Assembly: GCA_947463325.1 (NCBI GenBank)
Contig: CANHQT010000026.1
Coordinates: 1 to 33,312 of the forward strand
Length of the DNA stretch: 33,312 nt
Direction: 5' to 3'
Source of the DNA: Sphingomonadaceae bacterium
GTDB lineage: Bacteria > Pseudomonadota > Alphaproteobacteria > Sphingomonadales > Sphingomonadaceae
Below the pieces are notes generated by a model. It ran no database searches. It saw nothing but the letters and a program-made list of their open reading frames with translations, and was not told the origin of the DNA. The translations under genes were made by a program, and so were the position numbers. Shown piece by piece: positions 28,498-33,312 of this stretch (its first letter is position 1; the number at the start of each line of letters is the position of its first letter).

Positions 28498-28748
28498 AAA
28501 TCCTGACCACCGCCACCGCGCTCGCCGCGCTGCTTGTCACCACCGGCTGTGGCCGCCGTGCCGAGCTGGCCTATCCCAAGGGCGCCACAGGTCCGGCGAC
28601 GCCGGCCGGCGCCACCGCTCCTGCGCCGCCCTCGAAACTCGTCGCGCCGGGCACTCAAGCCCGCCCCGAGCGGAGTGACGAGGCACTGCGCCAATCCGAC
28701 ACGCGTGAGGATGACGAATTCGATCTCCCTCCGGCTCAAGGCAAGTAG
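28494..28748 (+). CDS. LptM-like small lipoprotein
   Basis: The 84-residue precursor has a signal peptide with TTGC (Cys19), then a short, Pro/Ala-rich, probably unfolded tail ending in acidic residues. Small lipoproteins of this kind (LptM, formerly YifL) help mature the LPS transporter LptD, and in many Gram-negatives they sit just before lysA or dapF. Position and shape support this, but the sequence is too short for firm proof. The position before Cys19 (Thr at -3) is slightly unusual for a lipobox. The start is GTG in a GTGA overlap with argH, and lysA begins three bases after its stop. Confidence 0.72.
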   Translation: MKILTTATALAALLVTTGCGRRAELAYPKGATGPATPAGATAPAPPSKLVAPGTQARPERSDEALRQSDTREDDEFDLPPAQGK

Positions 28749-28751
28749 TGC

Positions 28752-30014
28752 GTGGATCATTTTGAACTGAAGAATGGCGAGCTTTATTGCGAGGATGTGC
28801 GCCTCGCGGAGATCGCGGAATCGGTGGGCACGCCGGTCTATGTCTATTCGCGCGCGACGCTGGAACGCCACGCTGACACCTTTCGTGCTGGCGTTGCGGC
28901 GGCCGGTGATGTGCATGTCGCCTATGCGGTAAAGGCCAACCCTAATCTCGCGGTCATCCATGTCCTCGCTGGCCGTGGCTGCGGCGCGGATGTCGTCTCC
29001 GAAGGGGAAATGGTCCGCGCACTCGCAGGCGGCGTGCCGCCGGAGGAGATTGTCTTTTCCGGCGTCGGGAAAAGCGCGCGGGAAATGGTCGCCGCGCTTG
29101 ATGCCGGCATCGGTCAATTCAATATCGAATCCGAGGTCGAGGGCGAGGAGCTGTCGGCCGTCGCGGCGGCGCGTGGCAAGCGCGCGGTCGCGGTGCTCCG
29201 CATCAACCCTGATGTCGATGCACGCACCCATGCCAAGATTTCGACCGGCAAGTCGGAAAACAAGTTTGGCGTGCCGATCAGCGATGCACAGGCCATCTAC
29301 GGGCGCCTTGCCGCGCTGCCCGGCCTCGCCATGCGCGGCATTGCGCTGCACATCGGCAGCCAGCTCCTCACGCTTGATCCGCTTGAGGAAGCCTTTGTGA
29401 AAGTGGGTGAACTGGTCGCCGCGCTGCGCGCTGACGGGCATGTCATCACCCATGTCGATCTGGGTGGCGGCCTTGGCGTCCGATATAAGGAAGGGGATGA
29501 TCCCCGCTGGCCTGACGAATATGGCGCGATGGTCGCTCGCGTTACCGCAGACTGGGGCGTCACGCTGATGTTCGAACCCGGCCGCGTTATTGCCGCCAAT
29601 GCTGGCGTGCTGGTCACGCGCGTCATCCGCGTGAAGCCGGGGGTGGAAGCGCCGTTCGTCATTGTCGATGCGGCGATGAACGATCTCGCCCGCCCCGCGC
29701 TCTATGACGCATGGCATGATTTTGAGGCGGTGCACCCCACTGGCAAACGCTTCGTCGCCAATATCGTCGGCCCGGTGTGCGAGACGGGGGATACCTTCGC
29801 CATGCACCGCGATATCGATGTCGTTGCCGCCGGTGATCTCGCCATTTTCCGCTCGGCCGGTGCCTATGGCGCGACCATGGCAAGTTTCTACAACAGCCGC
29901 GACATGGTGCCCGAAGTGATGGTGAGCGGCAGTGAATGGGCGGTGGTGGCAGACCGTATCCCCGCCGCCGCAACGGTTGCCGCTGAACGCGTGCCGGATT
30001 TCCTGAAGGGCTGA
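28752..30014 (+). CDS. lysA: Diaminopimelate decarboxylase
   Basis: LysA decarboxylates meso-diaminopimelate to L-lysine with PLP, the last lysine step. The 420-residue protein is full length. Lys61 in 'HVAYAVKANPN' is the PLP lysine of the alanine-racemase-type barrel. 'INPDVDARTHAKISTGKSENKFG', 'LHIGSQL', 'DLGGGLGVRY' and 'FEPGRVIAANAG' follow in the usual order. 'GPVCETGDTFA' carries the Cys that completes the active site across the dimer. The start is GTG 28752, three bases after the lipoprotein stop. The stop shares one base with the next start (TGATG), so the operon continues. Confidence 0.96.
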   Translation: MDHFELKNGELYCEDVRLAEIAESVGTPVYVYSRATLERHADTFRAGVAAAGDVHVAYAVKANPNLAVIHVLAGRGCGADVVSEGEMVRALAGGVPPEEIVFSGVGKSAREMVAALDAGIGQFNIESEVEGEELSAVAAARGKRAVAVLRINPDVDARTHAKISTGKSENKFGVPISDAQAIYGRLAALPGLAMRGIALHIGSQLLTLDPLEEAFVKVGELVAALRADGHVITHVDLGGGLGVRYKEGDDPRWPDEYGAMVARVTADWGVTLMFEPGRVIAANAGVLVTRVIRVKPGVEAPFVIVDAAMNDLARPALYDAWHDFEAVHPTGKRFVANIVGPVCETGDTFAMHRDIDVVAAGDLAIFRSAGAYGATMASFYNSRDMVPEVMVSGSEWAVVADRIPAAATVAAERVPDFLKG

Positions 30015-30781
30015 TGCACAGCCTGCCGGTCTTTGTCCGGTTGTCAGGCCGGCCGGTCATCCTGCTGGGCGACGGTGAGGCCGCAGCGGCCAAGCGCCGC
30101 CTGCTCGAACGCGCCGGCGCGCTGATCACCGATGATGAGAATGCCGAGGCCGCACTCGCCGTCGTGGCGCTTGATGGCGAGGCGGCGGACGCCGCTGCCG
30201 CGCGGCTCAAGGCGCGGGGCTTCCTCGTCAATGTCGTTGACCGGCCCGAGCTGTGCGATTTCACGACGCCTGCCATTGTTGACCGGGATCCGGTGCTAAT
30301 CGCCATCGGTACGGGCGGCGCTTCCGCAGGGCTCGCCAAGGCCCTGCGCCAGCGGTTGGAGGCATTATTGCCGCCCTGGCTCGGCGGGATTGCCCGCTTT
30401 CTGTCGGAAAGCCGTACGGCCCTGCGCCGCCGTTGGCCGGACAATGGCGACCGCCGCCGCGCTATCGATGCCCTGCTGGCCGAAGGGGGGCAGCTCGATC
30501 CGCTGGGTACCAAAGCGCCAACGCTGCCTGATATCGCCACGCTGGATTTCACGCCGCCGCCGGGCCGTGTCGAAACCGTGCGCATCTCCAGCGCAGACCC
30601 GGATGATCTGACGCTGCGTGCCGCGCGCCTGCTCGGCTCGGCCGATGCGTTGTGGCATGCAGGGGATGTGCCCGATGCCATCCTCGCCCGCGCCCGTGCC
30701 GACGCCGAACGCCATATCGCCCCGCTTCCGCCTGAAGCGCCGGACAGCGGCCTCGCACTGTGGCTGGAAATGGCGCGATGA
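30014..30781 (+). CDS. Reduced siroheme-synthase-like protein (CysG N-terminal type) with methyltransferase stub
   Basis: Residues 1-160 resemble the precorrin-2 dehydrogenase/ferrochelatase half of CysG ('MHSLPVFVRL', 'NVVDRPELCDF', 'PAIVDRDPVLIAIGTGGAS'). Asp76 lines up with E. coli catalytic Asp104, and Thr100 with phosphorylatable Ser128. The NAD-binding part is about 28 residues shorter than in E. coli, and the GGGDVA loop is changed to GDGEAA. Residues 185-236 look like the first 50 residues of the SUMT methyltransferase ('SADPDDLTLRAARLLGSADAL'), then the protein simply ends. It may still make sirohydrochlorin or ferrochelate, but the NAD site looks weakened. It shares its start with the lysA stop. 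Confidence 0.78.
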   Translation: MHSLPVFVRLSGRPVILLGDGEAAAAKRRLLERAGALITDDENAEAALAVVALDGEAADAAAARLKARGFLVNVVDRPELCDFTTPAIVDRDPVLIAIGTGGASAGLAKALRQRLEALLPPWLGGIARFLSESRTALRRRWPDNGDRRRAIDALLAEGGQLDPLGTKAPTLPDIATLDFTPPPGRVETVRISSADPDDLTLRAARLLGSADALWHAGDVPDAILARARADAERHIAPLPPEAPDSGLALWLEMAR

Positions 30782-31743
30782 TCCGCGCGCTCGCTTACAC
30801 CGCTGGAAAGACGCAGGCTGTCGCTGATGAGGAGATCGCGGCTGCTATCGCCGGCCGCGCCCGCAACGGATTCCTCTGGGTGCACCTCGAAGGAGAGCGT
30901 GGCTCTCCGCTGCTGGAGGAGCTCCCGGTAGAACTTCCTCCCACAGTCGAGCGCGCCTTGACGGCGACCGAGACGCGTCCCCGCTGTGAACCTTTTGAAA
31001 CCGGCGTGCTGGTCAACCTGCGCGCGCCGCCAACGGAGGGCAACCAGCCGGGCCATGATCCGTTGATGTCGGTCAGGCTGTGGGCGGAAAAAGGGTTGTT
31101 GCTGTCCGTCGCTTTCCGTCCCTCGCCCGTAATCAGCGATGCCGAGACGCAGTTCGCGGCGGGCGCGCTGATCGATCCGGGGGACGTGATCATCGCCATC
31201 GCCAGTGCGGCGGCGGAACGGCTGGACGAAGACGTGGCGGCGCTGGGCGACCGGCTCGATGACATCGAATGCACCGTTGACCAATCGACGCCCTTTTCGG
31301 AACGGCGCGAAGTCACCGCGCTGCGCACCCGGGCGATTGGCCTGCGCCGCTTCATCGTGCCGCAGCGTCTGGCACTCGAACGGCTCGCCAGCCTGCCGCT
31401 CGATTGGCTCGATGACGAGGAGCGCGCCAAGGTGCGCGAGGCGGCAGACCAGTTTGCGCGGATGGGCGAAGAACTGGAATCAGTGCGTGAACGCGCTGCC
31501 GTGATCCATGAGGAACTGACCGATCTGCGTTCGGAACGTATCGACGCCCGCTCGCTGCAAATCGCCATCGTCGCACTGATCTTTCTGCCACTGACCTTCG
31601 TCACCGGCCTGCTCGGCATGAATGTCGAGGGGATTCCCTATGCAGGCGAGCCCTGGGCGTTCTGGGGCGTGGTCGCTTTCTGCGTGCTCATTGCCGCCGG
31701 GGTGGCCGGCTGGTTCGCATGGCGCCGGTGGAGCGACCGCTAG
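30778..31743 (+). CDS. CorA/ZntB family divalent metal transporter
   Basis: The 321-residue protein belongs to the CorA superfamily: a large acidic cytoplasmic funnel domain, then two C-terminal transmembrane helices (about 262-280 and 294-314). The loop between them carries the pore signature GMN (residues 280-282) in 'GLLGMNVEGIPYA'. The 'GIP' following the GMN is more like ZntB than classical CorA, so zinc export or import is as likely as magnesium transport. The start at 30778 forms an ATGA overlap with the upstream gene; the reading from 30760 would overlap more. Only three bases separate its stop from the convergent thioesterase stop. Confidence 0.88.
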   Translation: MIRALAYTAGKTQAVADEEIAAAIAGRARNGFLWVHLEGERGSPLLEELPVELPPTVERALTATETRPRCEPFETGVLVNLRAPPTEGNQPGHDPLMSVRLWAEKGLLLSVAFRPSPVISDAETQFAAGALIDPGDVIIAIASAAAERLDEDVAALGDRLDDIECTVDQSTPFSERREVTALRTRAIGLRRFIVPQRLALERLASLPLDWLDDEERAKVREAADQFARMGEELESVRERAAVIHEELTDLRSERIDARSLQIAIVALIFLPLTFVTGLLGMNVEGIPYAGEPWAFWGVVAFCVLIAAGVAGWFAWRRWSDR

Positions 31744-31751
31744 GGTCTAGC
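31739..31751. other. Palindrome holding two convergent stop codons
   Basis: GCTAG-GGT-CTAGC is a perfect inverted repeat (5-base arms). It contains the TAG of the CorA-like gene and, on the other strand, the TAG of the thioesterase. With just three bases between the genes, it is the only possible place for a transcription brake, though the stem is weak. Confidence 0.35.
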
Positions 31752-32160
31752 TTTCCGCCGCTTCGCTTCTGCCCAGCATGAAGTGCAGCCGCGCTGCCGC
31801 GATCGGCTTGCTGCGTTCCTCCTGCCAGGCTTCGACGACCACTGTCGCCACGCGGCTGCCGACCTTGGTCACCCGCCCGCGCGCATAGGTGGGCCGGTGC
31901 TTGCCGCCGCGCAGATAATCGATGGTGATGCCGATCGGCTTGAATCGTGCCGGTCCCTCGCCCGCATCAAGCATGGCGCGCATCGAAGCCCAGGCGGCCA
32001 TGTCGAGCAGGCCGGCAATGGCGCCACCGTGCAGATTGCCTGGGCGGCCCGATAGGCCGTCGGCAAAGTCCATGCGCAGCACAGGCGCATCCTCGCCTGC
32101 GCCGTCAGCCTCGATGATGATGCCGAGCGCGGCAGCATAGGGGGGCAGGGTGATGCTCAT
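31747..32160 (-). CDS. PaaI-type hotdog thioesterase
   Basis: The 137-residue protein has a hotdog fold of the PaaI/4HBT type, which cleaves acyl-CoA thioesters. The signature 'NLHGGAIAGLLDMAAW' contains the HGG motif and the Asp that usually acts in catalysis. 'ITIDYLRGG' is the next family strand, and 'GSRVATVVVEAW' the following one. Its start forms an ATGA overlap with the stop of a second hotdog gene upstream, so both are made from the same message. Substrate is unknown; aromatic or medium-chain acyl-CoA is the usual range for this family. Confidence 0.85.
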   Translation of the reverse strand: MSITLPPYAAALGIIIEADGAGEDAPVLRMDFADGLSGRPGNLHGGAIAGLLDMAAWASMRAMLDAGEGPARFKPIGITIDYLRGGKHRPTYARGRVTKVGSRVATVVVEAWQEERSKPIAAARLHFMLGRSEAAES

Positions 32161-32750
32161 GCACTCATCCCCGGCGGTCCGCCGACCGGATTGGCACTGC
32201 TGCCGCGTGGCGGCATCGGCGGGCCGGTGAACATGAAGGTCGCGGCCATGTGCGCGACCGCATCACCGGCATCGCCATCATGCGCCAGGCCCCGGACAAA
32301 GGCGATCTCGCGCGCGACGCGGTAACATTCGACCCGGCCGATGATGTCCGCCCCCGGCTTGGCCGCGCGCAGATAGTCGATCCTGAGGTCGAGCGTCGCC
32401 TGCGGGCGGAACAGGCCCAGCCTTGTCCACACACACATGCCGCCGGCCATGTCCATCAATGCGGTGACCGCACCATTGGCAATGGTGCCGGTTTCGGCAT
32501 CGCCCACCAGGTCGGCGCGCCAGGGCAGGCGTAGCTCGACCCAGTCATGCCCATGCGCGACAAAGCGGAACCCCATCATCGCGCTGTGGCCATGCCGCTC
32601 CATGGCGCGGAACATGCGCGCCGGATCGAAAATGAATTCGCCATCCCCTGCCATGGGGACTGCCATAGCCGTTGCGCCGCGTGCGGCAAGCGGCGCAATT
32701 TTTATTGCGGCGTGCGGCACCGGATTGACGAGGCGAGAGCTTGTCTTCAT
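32157..32750 (-). CDS. PaaI-type hotdog thioesterase, diverged active-site motif
   Basis: This 197-residue protein is a second hotdog protein with the same core as its neighbour: 'TGTIANGAVTALMDMAGG', 'LDLRIDYLRAAKPGADIIGRVE' and 'IAFVRGLAHDG'. The usual HGG is replaced by ANG, while the following Asp is kept, so activity may be lower, different, or shared with the partner. It carries about 40 extra N-terminal residues and a Pro/Gly-rich tail. I chose ATG 32750; TTG 32765 and ATG 32666 are alternatives. It is divergent from the acyl-CoA synthetase across 41 bases, suggesting common control. Confidence 0.82.
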   Translation of the reverse strand: MKTSSRLVNPVPHAAIKIAPLAARGATAMAVPMAGDGEFIFDPARMFRAMERHGHSAMMGFRFVAHGHDWVELRLPWRADLVGDAETGTIANGAVTALMDMAGGMCVWTRLGLFRPQATLDLRIDYLRAAKPGADIIGRVECYRVAREIAFVRGLAHDGDAGDAVAHMAATFMFTGPPMPPRGSSANPVGGPPGMSA

Positions 32751-32791
32751 CGCTGTAGGTAACAAAAGACCAATCTCTGGAGAGACGCGCC

Positions 32792-33312
32792 ATGCACCCC
32801 AAGGTTCTTGCCCAGTCCCGTCCCGATCATCCTGCCGTGATCGACAGCGATACCGGGCGGTCGATCAGCTTTGCCGAAATGGACGCGGCCTCGAACCGCT
32901 TTGCGCAGCTGTTGCGCAGCCATGGCCTCCAGTCGGGCGATGTCATCGCGCTGATGATTGAGAATTGTCCGGAATTCTTCAACCTCACCTGGGGCGCGCA
33001 GCGCGCCGGCCTGTTCTATGTCTGCATCTCGACGCGGCTGACCCAGGCAGAGATTGATTACATCCTCGCCGATTCGGGTGCGAAGCTGTTTGTGGCCAGC
33101 GCTTCGCTCGGTGCCACCGCCTCCGCCGCCCAGTTCAGCGGCACGCGCTATTCGCTCGGCGGGGCGATCCCCGGTTTTGCCAGTGTCGAAGAAGCGATGG
33201 CAGCGCAGCCCGCGACACCGATCGCTGATGAACGCGCTGGCATGGATATGCTCTATTCGTCCGGAACCACCGGCCGGCCCAAGGGCATCAAGGGCACCCT
33301 GCCGGAGGATGA
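32792..33312 (+). CDS. AMP-binding acyl-CoA synthetase (3' truncated by window)
   Basis: The frame opens at ATG 32792 and is still open at the last base, giving 173 visible residues of an expected 500 or more. 'DVIALMIENCPEFF' and 'LFYVCISTRLTQAEIDYILADSGAK' are typical of the N-terminal ANL-family domain. The AMP-binding P-loop motif 'YSSGTTGRPKGIKG' follows near residue 155. Such enzymes activate fatty or aromatic acids to adenylates and CoA esters. A ribosome site GGAGAG lies nine bases before the ATG. The two divergent hotdog thioesterase genes suggest a linked acyl-CoA activation and release function. Confidence 0.9.
   Translation, partial: MHPKVLAQSRPDHPAVIDSDTGRSISFAEMDAASNRFAQLLRSHGLQSGDVIALMIENCPEFFNLTWGAQRAGLFYVCISTRLTQAEIDYILADSGAKLFVASASLGATASAAQFSGTRYSLGGAIPGFASVEEAMAAQPATPIADERAGMDMLYSSGTTGRPKGIKGTLPED

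Noticed and set aside
28260-29807. 515-codon minus-strand frame opposite argH and lysA
   Set aside because: It spans the end of one certain gene, a lipoprotein gene and most of lysA; no family features are visible.
29659-31284. 541-codon minus-strand frame opposite lysA, the CysG-like gene and the transporter gene
   Set aside because: It is low-complexity (Ser, Arg, Ala) and is explained by the genes on the plus strand.

Overview
This window looks like core chromosome of a high-GC alphaproteobacterium, most likely a sphingomonad (Sphingomonadales). Four things point there: the family mix (SdhC/SdhD/SdhA, a PF09608-type alphaproteobacterial membrane protein beside a TauE/SafE permease, the argH-lptM-like-lysA order, and an SleB-type hydrolase), the uniformly GC-rich codon use, an alphaproteobacterial SOS box (GTTC-N7-GTTC) in front of recN, and many 1-4 base start/stop overlaps. 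The genus assignment is inference. I see no insertion sequence, prophage, CRISPR array, rRNA or tRNA. Coding density is very high and no gap between genes exceeds about 175 bases.

Layout. 1-337: 3' end of a DUF11-type surface protein. 351-1100: rsmE, opposed to ubiA (1115-2038). 2084-6710: bamD, then SOS-controlled recN overlapping ligA. 6811-9447 (minus): sdhC-sdhD-sdhA without sdhB. 9581-10924 (minus): alanine dehydrogenase plus a coupled 71-residue membrane protein. 11098-12456: a soluble chemoreceptor-like protein with a globin-like N-terminus. 12509-15061: an overlapping trio of SDR oxidoreductase, subclass B3 metallo-beta-lactamase lipoprotein and prmA. 15071-18597 (minus): phenylalanine hydroxylase, an exported YtcJ-like amidohydrolase and a beta-hydroxyacid dehydrogenase. 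18655-22923 (plus): threonine dehydratase with an ACT domain, leucyl/arginyl-tRNA-protein transferase, a CcmI-like TPR protein and an SleB-type hydrolase. 22981-27086 (minus): HerA-like ATPase, PF09608 protein, TauE/SafE permease and a TlpA-like thioredoxin lipoprotein. 27112-31743 (plus): argH, LptM-like lipoprotein, lysA, a reduced siroheme-synthase-like protein and a CorA/ZntB transporter, nearly all overlapping. 31747-32750 (minus): two overlapping hotdog thioesterases, divergent from an acyl-CoA synthetase that runs off the end.

The genes are mostly housekeeping: envelope assembly (bamD, LptM-like), DNA repair and replication (recN, ligA, herA-like), respiration (sdh, ubiA), rRNA and ribosomal protein methylation (rsmE, prmA), and amino-acid synthesis and breakdown (argH, lysA, ald, phhA, ilvA). 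I found no clearly new multi-gene system. The best leads are the shrunken CysG-like protein with a leftover methyltransferase stub, the TauE-PF09608 pair, the orphan soluble globin-like chemoreceptor, the missing sdhB, a shared palindrome in front of sdhC and phhA, and the coupled hotdog pair in which only one member keeps the HGG motif.
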